Below are positions 11,102 through 23,083 of a stretch of 64,000 bases of DNA, piece after piece (position 1 is the stretch's first letter; each line of letters begins with the position of its first letter). Under the pieces are notes generated by a model. It searched no databases and was not told the origin of the DNA. It was given only the letters and a program-made list of their open reading frames with translations. This DNA is from Betaproteobacteria bacterium (GTDB taxonomy: Bacteria; Pseudomonadota; Gammaproteobacteria; Burkholderiales; Rhodocyclaceae). The stretch is from the NCBI GenBank assembly GCA_016208415.1, contig JACQYB010000063.1:1-64000 (forward strand), written 5' to 3'. A program made the position numbers and the translations under genes.

Positions 11102-12117
11102 GCGGGGCTCTTGTCGGTGAGGCGCAGCGCGAGCTGCAGGAATTCGTCCCAGACGTCGCCGCGGGCCAGTCCCTTGACCATGCGGTCGATGGCCGCGGCA
11201 TGGGTGACGGCGTCGTGCAGGCGCGTCAGGCTCAGGCGGGGAAGCAGGCGCTGGATGAGGACGCGGCGCGCTTCGTCGAACACCCGTGCCGCCCGCAGCA
11301 ACTCCGCCAGCGCTTCGCCCCGGTCCAGGCCGGCGCGAAGCCCGGCCAGCGTGCGCACCTGGGTGGCCATCACCCACAGCACCAGCGGCGCGGCCACGCC
11401 TTCAGCCTTCAGCCCGTCCAGCAGTCGCGCGCAGCGGCCGGGGTCGGCGGCCAGCATGGCCTGGGCGAGCTGGTCCACATCATAGCGCGCCACGTCCAGC
11501 ACCGCATCCTGCACCTGGGCCGCGGAAAGCTCCCCCGGCGGATACAGCAGGCCGAGCTTCTGGATCTCCTGGTGGGCCGCCAGCAGGTTGCCCTCGACGT
11601 GGGAAGCCATGAAGGCCAGCGCCTCCCTGCCGGCGCTCTGGCCCTGGGCCTTGAGGCGCTGGGCGATCCAGGCCGGCAGGCGCTCCAGCGGCGGGGCATT
11701 GAGTTCCACCGTGACCCCGGCGCTGCCCAGGGCGACGAACCAGGCCGCCTTGCGCGCCTTCCAGTCCAGTTGCGGCAGGCTCACCACGGTGACCACCCCT
11801 TCGGGCAGCCGCTGGCAGTAGCGCGCCAGCGCGGCCGCGCCGTCGGTGCCGGGCTTGCCGCCGGGAATGCGCAGGTCCACCACCTTGGCGGCTCCGAACA
11901 GCGACAGATTGCCCGCCGCCAGGTAAAGCTCGTCCCAGCGGAAACCGGTCTGTACCACCAGCACCTCGCGCTCGGTGTGGCCGCGGCCCCGCGCCGCCGC
12001 ACGGATGGCATCGGCCGCCTCGGTGAGCAGCAGGGGATCGTTGCCGTGCAGCACGTAGAGCGGGGCAAGCTCCCGCGCCAGGTGCGCGGACAATGCGGAG
12101 GGGTTGAGGGTGGTCAT
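11098..12117 (-). CDS. holA: DNA polymerase III subunit delta
   Basis: The 339-residue protein is HolA, the clamp-loader subunit that opens the beta sliding clamp. The opening LAPLYVLHGNDPLLLTEAADAIR contains the family's conserved GNDPLL block. The central part (PQLDWKARKAAWFVAL, FMASHVEGNLLAAHQEIQKLGLL) and the C-terminal helical collar (LPRLSLTRLHDAVTHAAAIDRMVKG) are also typical. Length is normal. It follows lptE by about 45 bp and overlaps the proA start codon. This fits the leuS-lptE-holA-proA operon common in betaproteobacteria. Confidence 0.95.
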   Translation of the reverse strand: MTTLNPSALSAHLARELAPLYVLHGNDPLLLTEAADAIRAAARGRGHTEREVLVVQTGFRWDELYLAAGNLSLFGAAKVVDLRIPGGKPGTDGAAALARYCQRLPEGVVTVVSLPQLDWKARKAAWFVALGSAGVTVELNAPPLERLPAWIAQRLKAQGQSAGREALAFMASHVEGNLLAAHQEIQKLGLLYPPGELSAAQVQDAVLDVARYDVDQLAQAMLAADPGRCARLLDGLKAEGVAAPLVLWVMATQVRTLAGLRAGLDRGEALAELLRAARVFDEARRVLIQRLLPRLSLTRLHDAVTHAAAIDRMVKGLARGDVWDEFLQLALRLTDKSPA

Positions 12118-12162
12118 GGGCGTGGGCCGGGGAGCCTGCGGGCGCGCGGCCTTGGCGGCCGT

Positions 12163-12681
12163 TCAGCCCGCGGTGCCCACCTTCGCCACCGCCAGGCGCC
12201 GCATGAGCTGCTGCACCAGGTCGCCCTGCATGTCGCGGAACAGCAGCGCTTCTTCCTGCTCCTTGGCCAGCACCTGGGAGTCGTTGAAGGTGAATTCCCG
12301 CGTCAGCAGGACCTCGCTCTGCGGGATGAAGTCCCGGCCCTTGCCGTCGTGCACGCGGAACACGAAGCGGTAGCGCAACTGGAACTCGCGCACCTTGCCG
12401 GCGGCGTTGAGGCTGAGGATCACCTTCTCGCGCGATTCGGCCACCACGGCCATCACCGCCTGGGCCGACTGGGCCGTCTCGGCGATGCGCGTGCCCCCGG
12501 CCGCGCGGATGCGCCGCTTGAGGGCTGCGCCCAGCTCCGAATACTCCGGCAGCCCGAGGTAGATGCTCTCGAACGGCAGGGGCTGGGCGCCGCGCAACTG
12601 GAAGCCGCAGCCGGCCAGCGCCAGAACCAGCAGCAGCGCGGCAATCACTCCGCGCACGACGGTATGTTCCTCACTCCTCAC
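12163..12681 (-). CDS. lptE: LPS-assembly lipoprotein LptE
   Basis: LptE plugs the LptD barrel in the outer membrane and helps to place lipopolysaccharide on the cell surface. The N-terminus (VIAALLLVLALAGCGFQLRG) contains the lipobox LAGC, so the protein is lipid-anchored. CGFQLRG is the near-universal LptE mature start. The rest (YLGLPEYSELGAALKRRIRAAGGTRI, EVLLTREFTFNDSQVLAKEQEEALL, DLVQQLMRRL) follows the family pattern. I chose the GTG at 12681 because AGGAGC precedes it. A second GTG 24 bases downstream is also possible. It sits between leuS and holA in the same transcription unit. Confidence 0.92.
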   Translation of the reverse strand: MRSEEHTVVRGVIAALLLVLALAGCGFQLRGAQPLPFESIYLGLPEYSELGAALKRRIRAAGGTRIAETAQSAQAVMAVVAESREKVILSLNAAGKVREFQLRYRFVFRVHDGKGRDFIPQSEVLLTREFTFNDSQVLAKEQEEALLFRDMQGDLVQQLMRRLAVAKVGTAG

Positions 12682-12698
12682 CCTGTGCTCCTCACGTG

Positions 12699-15323
12699 CT
12701 ACGCGACGATATTGACCAGGCGGCCCGGCACCACCACCACCTTCTTCGCCGGGCGGCCTTCGAGGTGGCGGCTGGCCGGCTCGCTGGCCAGGGCGGCCTG
12801 CTCGATCTGCTCGCGACTGGCCGCGGCGGCCACGCGCAGGCTGCCGCGCAGCTTGCCGTTGATCTGCAGCACCAGTTCGATCTCGTCCTGCACCAGCGCT
12901 TCCTCCAGCGGTTGCGGCCAGGGGGCGGTGAGGATGTTGGCGCCGAAACCCAGCTCCTGCCACAGCACGTGGCAGGCATGGGGCGTGACGGGGGAGAGCA
13001 GGCGCAGCAGGATGGACAGGCCTTCGGCGCAGACCCGGGCGTGGGTGGGGCCGTCGGCGCCGGGCTGGGCGCGCTCCAGGGCGTTGAGCATCTTCATGGC
13101 GGCCGAGGCCACGGTGTTGAACTGCAGGCGCTGGAAGTCATAGTTGGCCTGGCGCAGGTGGGTGTGGATTTCGCGCCGCAGGGCGGCGGCGGGGGCATCC
13201 AGCCGCTGGCCCACGGGCACCTGGGGGGCGGCTCCGGCGAGCAGGGGGCGGATCTCCCGGGCGTAGCGCCAGCCGAAGGACCACAGCCGCTTCATGAAAC
13301 GGAAGCTGCCGTCCACGCCGGAATCCGACCACTCCAGCGTCTGCTCCGGCGGGCTGGCGAACATCATGAAGAAGCGCGCGGTGTCGGCGCCGTACTGCTC
13401 GATGAGCGCCTGGGGGTCCACGCCGTTGCGCTTGGACTTGGACATGGTGCCCACGCCCTGGTAGTCCACCGTTGCGCCGTCGGCCCGGGCCGTGGCGCCG
13501 AGGATCTGGCCGGCCTCGTCGCGATTCGGTTCCACCTCGTCGGGGGCGAAGTACTGGATGCCGCCGCGCTCGGTGCGACGGGAGAAAATGTGGTTGAGCA
13601 CCATGCCCTGGGTGAGCAGGCGCGAGAATGGCTCGCCGTAGGACACCAGCCCCAGGTCGCGCATCACCTTGCTCCAGAAGCGCGAGTAGAGCAGGTGCAG
13701 GATGGCGTGCTCGATGCCGCCGATGTACTGGTCCACCGGCATCCAGTAGTCGGTGCGCGCGTCCACCATGGCGGCGGCGTTGTCGGGGGCGCAGTAGCGG
13801 GCGTAGTACCAGGACGAATCCACGAAGGTGTCCATGGTGTCGGTTTCGCGCCGCGCCGGGGCGCCGCACTTCGGGCAGGTGCAGGCGAGGAAATCCTCGC
13901 GCCGGTTGAGCGGATTGCCCGTGCCGTCGGGCACGCAGTCCTCGGGGAGCACCACGGGGAGCTGGTCGTCGGGCACCGGCACGGTGCCGCAGCGCTCGCA
14001 ATGGATGAGCGGGATGGGGCAGCCCCAGTAGCGCTGGCGCGACACGCCCCAGTCGCGCAGGCGCCATTGCACCTGCCTGTCGCCCAGATCCCTGGCCCGC
14101 AGGTCGGCGCCGATGGCGTCCACCGCGGCCTCGTAGGCCAGGCCGTCGTACCTGCCGGAATTCACACAGGCGCCGCGCTGCTTGTCGGCGTACCACTCCT
14201 GCCAGGCATCGAGGGAGAAGGTCTCGCCGTCCACCGCGATCACCTGGCGGATGGGCAGGCCGTACTTCTGCGCGAAGTGGAAGTCGCGCTCGTCGTGGGC
14301 CGGCACCGCCATCACCGCGCCCTCGCCGTAACCCATGAGCACGTAGTTGCCGACCCACACTTCCACCTTTTCGCCGGTGAGGGGATGCTCCACGAAGATG
14401 CCCGTGGGCATGCCCTTCTTTTCCATGGTCGCCAGGTCGGCTTCCATCACCGAGCCGTGCCTGCACTCGTCGATGAAGGCGGCCAGCTCGGGGTTGTCCC
14501 GGGCCGCGCGGGTGGCCAGGGGATGCTCGGCGGCCACGGCGCAGAAGGTCACGCCCATGATGGTGTCGGCGCGGGTGGTGAAGACCCACATCAGTTCGCG
14601 CTTGCCGTCCAGTTCGTAGGGGAAGGCGAAGCGCACGCCGTAGCTCTTGCCGATCCAGTTGGCCTGCATGGTGCGCACGCGCTCCGGCCAGCCGGGAAGC
14701 TGGTCGAGATCGGCGAGCAGTTCCTCGGCGTAGCGGGTGATGCCGAGGTAGTAACCGGGAATCTCGCGCTTTTCCACCGGCGCGCCGGTGCGCCAGCCGC
14801 GGCCGTCGATCACCTGTTCGTTGGCCAGCACCGTCTGGTCCACCGGGTCCCAGTTCACCACCTGGGTCTTCCTGTAGGCGATGCCGCGCTCCAACATGCG
14901 CAGGAACAGCCACTGGTTCCACTTGTAGTAGTCGGGGCGGCAGGTGGCCAGTTCGCGGCTCCAGTCGATGGCGAAACCCAGCGAGCGGAGCTGCTTCTTC
15001 ATGTAGGCGATGTTGTCCCAGGTCCAGCGCGCCGGCGGCACGGCGTTGGCCATGGCGGCGTTTTCCGCCGGCAGGCCGAAGGCGTCCCAGCCCATGGGCT
15101 GGAGCACGTTGTAGCCGCGCATGCGGTGGTGGCGCGAGAGCACGTCGCCGATGGTGTAGTTGCGCACGTGCCCCATGTGCAGCTTGCCCGACGGGTAGGG
15201 GAACATGGACAGGCAGTAATACTTGGGCCGCGTGGGATCTTCCACGGCGCGGAAGGCGTCGGTCTGCTCCCAATGGCTCTGGGCCTGCTGCTCGACCTCG
15301 GCGGGGACGTACTTCTCCTGCAT
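12699..15323 (-). CDS. leuS: Leucyl-tRNA synthetase
   Basis: The 874-residue class I enzyme charges tRNA-Leu. The HIGH motif appears as [16 protein letters not shown] near residues 40-55. The CP1 editing domain follows, and its zinc-type segment ([20 protein letters not shown]) is visible. The KMSKS loop is [15 protein letters not shown]. An anticodon-binding domain and a C-terminal [21 protein letters not shown] region complete it. The start is the ATG at 15323 ([15 protein letters not shown]), the normal bacterial LeuS beginning. The upstream open frame is GC-rich repeat sequence. It leads the lptE-holA-proA operon. Confidence 0.97.
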   Translation of the reverse strand: MQEKYVPAEVEQQAQSHWEQTDAFRAVEDPTRPKYYCLSMFPYPSGKLHMGHVRNYTIGDVLSRHHRMRGYNVLQPMGWDAFGLPAENAAMANAVPPARWTWDNIAYMKKQLRSLGFAIDWSRELATCRPDYYKWNQWLFLRMLERGIAYRKTQVVNWDPVDQTVLANEQVIDGRGWRTGAPVEKREIPGYYLGITRYAEELLADLDQLPGWPERVRTMQANWIGKSYGVRFAFPYELDGKRELMWVFTTRADTIMGVTFCAVAAEHPLATRAARDNPELAAFIDECRHGSVMEADLATMEKKGMPTGIFVEHPLTGEKVEVWVGNYVLMGYGEGAVMAVPAHDERDFHFAQKYGLPIRQVIAVDGETFSLDAWQEWYADKQRGACVNSGRYDGLAYEAAVDAIGADLRARDLGDRQVQWRLRDWGVSRQRYWGCPIPLIHCERCGTVPVPDDQLPVVLPEDCVPDGTGNPLNRREDFLACTCPKCGAPARRETDTMDTFVDSSWYYARYCAPDNAAAMVDARTDYWMPVDQYIGGIEHAILHLLYSRFWSKVMRDLGLVSYGEPFSRLLTQGMVLNHIFSRRTERGGIQYFAPDEVEPNRDEAGQILGATARADGATVDYQGVGTMSKSKRNGVDPQALIEQYGADTARFFMMFASPPEQTLEWSDSGVDGSFRFMKRLWSFGWRYAREIRPLLAGAAPQVPVGQRLDAPAAALRREIHTHLRQANYDFQRLQFNTVASAAMKMLNALERAQPGADGPTHARVCAEGLSILLRLLSPVTPHACHVLWQELGFGANILTAPWPQPLEEALVQDEIELVLQINGKLRGSLRVAAAASREQIEQAALASEPASRHLEGRPAKKVVVVPGRLVNIVA

Positions 15324-15490
15324 GGGGCGGGAATCTCGGCGGCGCTGGAAAGGCGAAATTATACCGTGGGGGCGGGCGCCGCCGTAGGCTGCCTGCGACG
15401 GACGCCGTCCACGGCGGCGCCGCGGCGCGCTGCCGCGGGAAACAGGCGGCCGGGGAGGAAGTTCGCGCGGCCGGCGGGGAGGCGGCGGCC

Positions 15491-15567
15491 ACCATGCCGC
15501 CGCCGGGCCGCCCCAAGGCGGCATGAAGCCCCCCCGGGGGGCAGCGCAGCGTGGGGGGGGTCATCTC
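15491..15567. repeat. GC-rich palindromic element, copy A (upstream of leuS)
   Basis: This copy runs from ACCATGCCGCCGCCGGGCC to GGGGTCATCTC. It contains the core GGGCCGCCCCAAGG and the GCCCCCCCGGGGGGC palindrome. It is almost identical to the copy at 20741-20817, and other copies lie at 17021, 19270, 19339, 31538 and 38209. It sits about 170-240 bp upstream of the leuS start, in the probable promoter or leader region. Confidence 0.75.
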
Positions 15568-15649
15568 AGAGCGCGGCGTGCAGCCCGCAGCCGTGCGGGC
15601 TAAACCTTCCGCTTGATCGCTGCCGGCCCCTCCACATGCCGGGGGCGGC

Positions 15650-15976
15650 TTACGATGGCGGCGCTTGGGTCAGGCGCGCCGCCGGGGTGGGCAGCGCAAC
15701 GCCACCCGCGCTTCCGGGGGCCCGGGCCGGTTCTCGTGGGGGACACTCACGCGCAGGCCCAACCGGGGCTGCAGCGGGGAGCGGGATGCCGCGCCCGACA
15801 GGTTGCGGCGGCCCGGCGCTGGCGCCGAACCTGGCCGGACCCTCCGTGCCATCGTTCGGCAGCATGCCGTCGACGGCAGCCACCGAATCCGGGGCGGGGC
15901 CGGGGCGCACGCCGAAAGGAATGAGGGAATAAACCGCAAGCGCTGCAAGGAGGAGAAATGCGCGTCCCGTCTGCAT
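15650..15976 (-). CDS. Hypothetical small exported Pro/Gly-rich protein
   Basis: The 108-residue reading frame is not recognised. Its N-terminus (MQTGRAFLLLAALAVYSLIPFG) looks like a signal peptide or membrane anchor. The rest is rich in Pro, Gly and Ala (FGASAGPPQPVGRGIPLPAAAP) with no visible domain. The ATG at 15976 has only a weak GAGG about nine bases upstream. The high GC of the region makes chance open frames common. The case for a real gene rests mainly on the signal-like start. It lies between leuS and uvrD with no clear partner. Confidence 0.35.
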   Translation of the reverse strand: MQTGRAFLLLAALAVYSLIPFGVRPGPAPDSVAAVDGMLPNDGTEGPARFGASAGPPQPVGRGIPLPAAAPVGPARECPPREPARAPGSAGGVALPTPAARLTQAPPS

Positions 15977-16277
15977 GGTGGCCGACCTCGTTGTCGTTGT
16001 TATCCCGGATATTTCATGAATTGCCGTGATGATCGCGCCGGATTTTGATTTGCCAAGGAATTTTCTGAGCGAGCGCCGTATCGGGCCATACGGTCGAGCG
16101 AAGAAAACGAAGTTTCAGTGGAGGCTAACCTTCAGGTTATGCCGCAACTAAAATTTCTTGACGGATCAAAAGACAAGCGAGGGCACGGCGAATTTATGAA
16201 ATATCCGGGTTATATATTCTGAATTTTTCGCCAATATAGCACTCGGGCAGGCGGAGTACGGCGACGTTTATAATTTC
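15977..16277. other. AT-rich intergenic region before uvrD
   Basis: This 300-bp stretch is clearly lower in GC than its neighbours and carries no convincing gene. It contains short AT-rich blocks (for example TTATATATTCTGAATTTTTCG). At its end lies a perfect TATAAT at 16269-16274, just upstream of uvrD. No good -35 box is seen at the correct distance. If TATAAT is the -10 box, the uvrD transcript would have a very short leader. Confidence 0.45.
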
Positions 16278-16286
16278 GTGTTGCCT

Positions 16287-18704
<2,418 letters not shown>

Positions 18705-18728
18705 GGCCGGAGCCATGGGCGGCATGAG

Positions 18729-18792
18729 CTGTGGGAGCGGGCTTGCCCGCGATTGCCGCGTTTGAAATCGCGGGCAAGCCCGCTCCCACAGG
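18729..18792. repeat. REP-type palindrome, copy 2
   Basis: CTGTGGGAGCGGGCTTGCCC and its complement GGGCAAGCCCGCTCCCACAG frame a short loop. This gives a nearly perfect 64-bp hairpin just after the uvrD stop. It matches the palindrome at 9841-9902. It may terminate or stabilise the uvrD transcript. No T-run follows. Confidence 0.78.
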
Positions 18793-18954
18793 ATTGCTTG
18801 CGACCGGCAGCCAGAGCAGCCGGGGTCTTTCCTCCTCGCCCCTCCCTGACGGGAATCAAGGCGGGCATCGGCGCAGATACGCAGAATTGCGCCTCCGCCT
18901 GCCCAGGCGGCGGACGACCACGAAACGATTCAACCCCCTACAGGAGAACCCCCC

Positions 18955-19218
18955 ATGGCCCAACCCCATCTGCATCTTCAGGCCGACCAGCTCTACCCCT
19001 TCGACGCCCGCGGCATCGCCAAGCGCTTCCGCCACGCCGCCATCTTCGGCGCGCTGGACGCCCTCTTCCCCGGCGAGACCATGCGCTTCTGCAACGACCA
19101 CGATCCGCTGCCGCTGCTCGAACAACTGCGCGCACGCTACGGCGAGAAGGTCGAAATCCGCTACGTGCAGCGGGTGCCGGGCGAGATCGTCATCGATTTC
19201 GTCAAGAAGCAGGCCTGA
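18955..19218 (+). CDS. DUF2249 small protein
   Basis: The 87-residue protein matches the DUF2249 family, small TusA-like proteins often found near nitric-oxide-response or respiratory genes. The segment LYPFDARGIAKRFRHAAIFGALDAL is followed by GETMRFCNDHDPLPLLEQLRARYG and a C-terminal IDFVKKQA. The NDHDPLPL motif is the clearest family signature. AGGAG precedes the ATG by nine bases. It lies just upstream of a polytopic membrane protein, and they may be co-transcribed. However, a double repeat element sits between them. The biochemical role is not established for the family. Confidence 0.85.
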   Translation: MAQPHLHLQADQLYPFDARGIAKRFRHAAIFGALDALFPGETMRFCNDHDPLPLLEQLRARYGEKVEIRYVQRVPGEIVIDFVKKQA

Positions 19219-19267
19219 CGGCGGCAGGGGTCCGCGTTGCAGCCGGGTGGCTTGGTGCGCGGTTTGA

Positions 19268-20569
19268 GTGAGCCCCCACGCTGCGCTGCCCCCCGAGGGG
19301 GCGGCCCCCGGCTTGGGGCGGCCCGGCGCCGGAGGCGTGAGCCCCCACACTGCGCTGCCCCCCGGGGGGGCGGCCCCCGGCTTGGGGCGGCTTGGCGCCC
19401 GGGGGCGCGCCCCGGGCCGCTCGCGGTCTGACGGCTTGCTGCCCCTCCTCGTCGCCATTGCCATCGCGGCCGCCGCGGCTGCGGTGGTCCTGATGCCTGG
19501 CGCCCTGGTGGCGGCCGCGGCCACCGCGCATGTGGCCTTTGCCGCCGGCATCATGCCGCTGATTTTCGGCGCCATGATGCACTTCGTGCCGGTGCTCACC
19601 CGTAGCCGCGCCCCGGCCTCATCGCTGCATCTTCTGCCCTTCGTGGCGCTCGCCGCCGGGCTGCTGGCTACGGCGGCGTTCGCGCTGCAGGATTTCTTCA
19701 GGGCCGGCATCCACGGCGGTGCGGGGCTGGGGCTGCCGGCCGCCCTGGCGATGGCGACGTGGATCGTCGCCCGGGGGCGCGCCACGCTGGGCGCTCCCCA
19801 TCCGTGCCTGCGCTGGTACCTGGCCGCCGTGCTGCTGCTGGCGCTGGCGCTGGGCGCCGTCCTGGCCATGGATGCCTGGCCGCAGCAGCGCGGCGCGCTG
19901 CGCGTCTTCCATCTGCATCTGAACACCCTGGGCTTCATCGGCCTCACCGCCCTGGGCACGCTGGCGGTGCTGCTGCCCACGGCGGCGGGGCGGCCCGACG
20001 AGGCCGCCGCCGCGCGGCTGCGCCGCGATCTGCCCGCGGCCGTCCTCGGCGTGCTGCTGGTGGCCGCCGGCGCCGCCTGGTTCAAGCCGCTGGCCTACGC
20101 CGGCATGGCGCTGCTGCTGGTTCCGGTGCTACGCCTGGGCCTCGCCTGGTGGCTGCGCTTTCGTCCCGCGGTGGCCCGCATCCACGGTGCCGCGCCGTCC
20201 CTGGCCCTGGCCCTGTTCGGCCTGACTCTCCTGTTGCTGCTTGGCGCCGGGCACGCCAGCGGGCGGCTCGCCGGCGGCGACGCGATCTTCGCCTTCGTGC
20301 TCGCTTTCCTGCTGCCGCTGGTGACGGGCGCCGTCAGCCAGCTCCTGCCGCTGTGGCTGCGGCCGGGCGTGCAGACGCCGTGGCACCGCACGGCGCGCGA
20401 GCGGCTCGGCCGTTTCGGCGCGCTGCGCGCCCTGGCCTTCGTGGCGGCGGGACTGGCGGTGGGCGGGGGATGGCGCGATGCGGCGTGGCTGGCCGCCGCG
20501 GCTCTGGCGGTGTTCGTCGTCCAGGCGGTGGGCGCCTGCGCGCGCCGCGCCGACCGATCCGGCGCCTAA
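19268..20569 (+). CDS. Polytopic membrane protein, NnrS/oxidase-like
   Basis: The protein has about ten to twelve hydrophobic helices. It contains conserved histidines in FGAMMHFVPVLTRS and FHLHLNTLGFIGLTALG, a pattern seen in NnrS-like or haem-copper-oxidase-like membrane proteins of denitrifiers. The exact family is uncertain. The first ~50 residues (PHAALPPEGAAPGLGRPG and PHTALPPGGAAPGLGRLG) are encoded by two tandem copies of the palindromic element. They are unlikely to be native. The true start may be a GTG, CTG or TTG codon near LLPLLVAIAIAAAAAA (about 19430), or the original start may have been lost. DUF2249 upstream supports a link to nitrogen-oxide or respiratory metabolism. Confidence 0.65.
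   Translation: MSPHAALPPEGAAPGLGRPGAGGVSPHTALPPGGAAPGLGRLGARGRAPGRSRSDGLLPLLVAIAIAAAAAAVVLMPGALVAAAATAHVAFAAGIMPLIFGAMMHFVPVLTRSRAPASSLHLLPFVALAAGLLATAAFALQDFFRAGIHGGAGLGLPAALAMATWIVARGRATLGAPHPCLRWYLAAVLLLALALGAVLAMDAWPQQRGALRVFHLHLNTLGFIGLTALGTLAVLLPTAAGRPDEAAAARLRRDLPAAVLGVLLVAAGAAWFKPLAYAGMALLLVPVLRLGLAWWLRFRPAVARIHGAAPSLALALFGLTLLLLLGAGHASGRLAGGDAIFAFVLAFLLPLVTGAVSQLLPLWLRPGVQTPWHRTARERLGRFGALRALAFVAAGLAVGGGWRDAAWLAAAALAVFVVQAVGACARRADRSGA
19270..19397. repeat. Two tandem copies of the GC-rich palindromic element
   Basis: Units at about 19270-19329 and 19339-19397 both begin GAGCCCCCAC and contain CTGCGCTGCCCCCC, followed by CGGCCCCCGGCTTGGGGCGG. They are direct repeats of each other, about 70 bp apart. 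Together they cover the apparent start of the downstream membrane-protein gene. Confidence 0.75.
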
Positions 20570-20701
20570 CGCGAAAGCACTATTGTCCGCGGACGTGGGT
20601 CGGTGCATGCTTGACTCATGCGACGCCATCGGGACGGGTCGCTTTCACCCCTTCCAGCGCGCGACGACGGGCACTGGATCCCAGGAGAACCCGAGACCGA
20701 G

Positions 20702-21869
20702 ATGCCAGACGCCTCCGTGCAGACCATCCTCACGGTCGTCACCATGCCGCCGCCGGGCCGCCCCAAGGCGGCATGAGCCCCCCCGGGGGGCAGCGCAGCG
20801 TGGGGGTCGTCATCTCTCACCGGAGAATCTGACGATTCTCAGTGATCTCCTGCAGCCCGCCTACCGGGTGCTGGCGGCCACCTCGGGCGAGCGGGCCCTG
20901 CGCATCGCCGCCGGTGCGACCCCGCCGGACCTGATCCTGCTCGATGTGATGATGCCGGACATGGACGGCCATGCCGTGCTGACGCAGTTGCGCAAGGACC
21001 CCGCCACCCGCGACATCCCGGTCGTCTTCCTCACCGCCCTGAGCGACGCCCGGGACGAGGAGCGGGGCCTTGAACTGGGCGCCGCCGACTACATCACCAA
21101 GCCCATCCAGCCCGCCGTGGTGCTGGCCCGGGTGCGCACCCAACTGGAGGCCAAACAGGCACGGGACTGGCTCAAGGACCATAACGCCTTCCTGGAAGCG
21201 GAGATTGCGCGGCGCATGGCGGAAAACGACCTCACCCAGGTCGTCAGCATCCGGGCGCTGGCCCATCTGGCCGAGACCCGCGACCCGGAGACCGGCAACC
21301 ACATCCTGCGCACCCAGGGCTATGTGCACCTGCTCGCCACCCGCTTGCGGGACCACCCGCGCTTTGCCGCCACCCTCGATCACCGCTACATCGAACTGCT
21401 CACCCGTTCCGCCCCGCTGCACGACATCGGCAAGGTGGGCATTCCCGACGCCATCCTGCTCAAGCCGGGCAAGCTGACGCCGGCGGAATGGGAAATCATG
21501 AAGACCCATGCCAGGCTGGGCAGCGAGGCCATCGAACTGGCCGAACAGGACATCGACCGACCGGTGGAATTCCTGGCGCTGGCCAAGGAGATCGCCCACC
21601 GGCACCACGAGAAGTGGGACGGCAGCGGTTACCCGGACGGCCTTTCTGGCGACGCCATCCCGGTCTCTGCCCGGCTCATGGCCCTGGCCGACGTGTTTGA
21701 CGCCCTCATCTCGCCGCGGGTGTACAAGGCGCCGCTGTCCTTCGGCGAGGCGCGTGACATCATCGCCGCCGGACGTGGCCAGCACTTCGACCCGGACGTC
21801 ACGGACGCATTCCTCGCCTGCTTCGAGGAATGCGTCGCCATCGCCCAGCGCTACCGCGATGGCGCCTGA
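20702..21869 (+). pseudogene. HD-GYP response regulator, receiver domain split by a repeat
   Basis: The intact part is a receiver domain joined to an HD-GYP c-di-GMP phosphodiesterase. Visible parts are the phospho-acceptor LILLDVMMPDMDGH, the Lys in YITKPIQ, then HDIGKVGIP and HHEKWDGSGYPDGLSGD. The natural start is ATG 20702, which reads MPDASVQTILTV and should continue into the acidic pair and PENLTILSDL. Instead the palindromic element follows. The native frame then hits a stop at TGA in GGCGGCATGA, and the regulator frame resumes at PENLTIL out of register. The receiver's acidic pair is lost. The HD-GYP domain is undamaged and might be made from an internal start. The next two genes encode a binding protein and a sensor, so this is a signalling operon. 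Confidence 0.82.
20741..20817. repeat. GC-rich palindromic element, copy B (disrupts HD-GYP gene)
   Basis: This copy is nearly identical to copy A (15491-15567), from ACCATGCCGCCGCC to GTCATCTC. GGTCGTCA occurs at both edges (20734-20741 and 20805-20812), possibly a target duplication or part of the element. It interrupts the codons for the receiver domain's acidic pair. Confidence 0.75.
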
Positions 21870-21886
21870 CCCCCCCGAGGAGACCC

Positions 21887-23083
21887 ATGATGTTCCCAAC
21901 CCGCCTTGCCTCCTGGCTCGTCCTGTCGCTGGGGCTGCTGATCGTCCCGGGCGCCGGCGCGGGGATGGAGAAGAAGCCGGTCCATGTCGGCCTCGATGCC
22001 GAGCTGGAGTACGCCGGCAGCACCTCCGCCCAGGCCATCCGCATGGGCATGCTGATCGCCATGGAAGAGATCAACCGGGCGGGCGGCGTGCTCGGCGGGC
22101 GGCCGCTGAAACTGATCGAGCGCGACAACAGGAGCCTGCCGGCGCGTTCCCTCGTCAACCTGAAGGAACTGGCCGCCCAGCCCGATCTGGTGGCCGTGTT
22201 CTGCGGCCGTTTCAGCCCGACGGTGCTGGAGGCCATTCCCCTGATCCACGAACTCAAGCTGCCCCTGCTCGATCCCTGGGCGGCCGCCGACGCCATCGTC
22301 GACAACGGACACATGCCGAACTACGTCTTCCGGCTCTCTCTCAAGGACAGTTGGGCCATGCCCGTGATGCTGAGCCATGCGCAGAAGCAGGGCGCGAAGC
22401 GGGTCGGCCTGCTGCTGCTCAACACCAGTTGGGGGCGCAGCAACCTCAAGGCGGCGCAGGCTCATGTCGCTGCGCATCCCGAGATCCGGGTTGTCGGCAC
22501 CCAGTGGTTCAACTGGGCGGACAAGAGCCTCCTGAGCCAATACCAGGCCCTGCGGCAAGCGGGTGCCCAGGCCGTCGCCTTCGTCGCCAACCACGACGAA
22601 GCCGCCCGTCTGGTGCGCGGGATGGCGGCACTGCCCAAGGAGGAACGCCTGCCCATCGTCAGCCACTGGGGGGTGAGCGGCGGCGATTTCTTCCAGGATG
22701 CCGGCCCGGCGCTGCACGAGTTGGACTTCGCCGTGGCGCAGACCTACAGTTTCATCGGCGCCAGCGACGCCAGGGCGAAACAGGTGCTGGCGGCGGCGAG
22801 CCGGATGTTCGGGGTGAAGGACGCCCGCGCTCTGCCTTCGCCGGTAGGCGTGGCGCACGCCTATGACCTTATCCACGTCCTCGCGCGCGCCGTCGACAAG
22901 GCCGGCGGCACCGAGCGGCGCGCGGTGCGCGATGCCCTGGAGCAGGTGAGCGGCTACGATGGGTTGGTCCGGCGCTATCTGCGCCCCTTCACCCCGGAGC
23001 GGCACGAGGCGCTGGGTCCGGAGAACGTCTTCATGGCGCGCTATGCCCCGGATGGCGCCATTGTCCGAATCGCCGACCGATGA
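21887..23083 (+). CDS. ABC-type amino-acid/ligand periplasmic binding protein
   Basis: The ~398-residue protein is a type I periplasmic binding fold of the branched-chain amino acid (LivJ-like) family. A signal peptide (RLASWLVLSLGLLIVPGAGAG) precedes the mature protein. Family patterns include IRMGMLIAMEEINRAGGVLGGRPLKL and LVRGMAALPKEERLPIVSHWG. No ABC permease genes are nearby. Instead it lies between an HD-GYP regulator and a membrane sensor. It probably works as a ligand-sensing partner for the kinase and not as part of a transporter. GAGGAGA precedes the start, and the stop overlaps the sensor start (ATGA). Confidence 0.88.
   Translation: MMFPTRLASWLVLSLGLLIVPGAGAGMEKKPVHVGLDAELEYAGSTSAQAIRMGMLIAMEEINRAGGVLGGRPLKLIERDNRSLPARSLVNLKELAAQPDLVAVFCGRFSPTVLEAIPLIHELKLPLLDPWAAADAIVDNGHMPNYVFRLSLKDSWAMPVMLSHAQKQGAKRVGLLLLNTSWGRSNLKAAQAHVAAHPEIRVVGTQWFNWADKSLLSQYQALRQAGAQAVAFVANHDEAARLVRGMAALPKEERLPIVSHWGVSGGDFFQDAGPALHELDFAVAQTYSFIGASDARAKQVLAAASRMFGVKDARALPSPVGVAHAYDLIHVLARAVDKAGGTERRAVRDALEQVSGYDGLVRRYLRPFTPERHEALGPENVFMARYAPDGAIVRIADR

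Noticed and set aside
9811-13143. 1110-residue plus-strand open frame
   Set aside because: It is antisense to proA, holA, lptE and leuS. GC-rich third positions keep it open by chance.
12696-15932. 1078-residue plus-strand open frame opposite leuS
   Set aside because: It is an antisense shadow with His/Gly/Val-rich composition. LeuS motifs are all on the minus strand.
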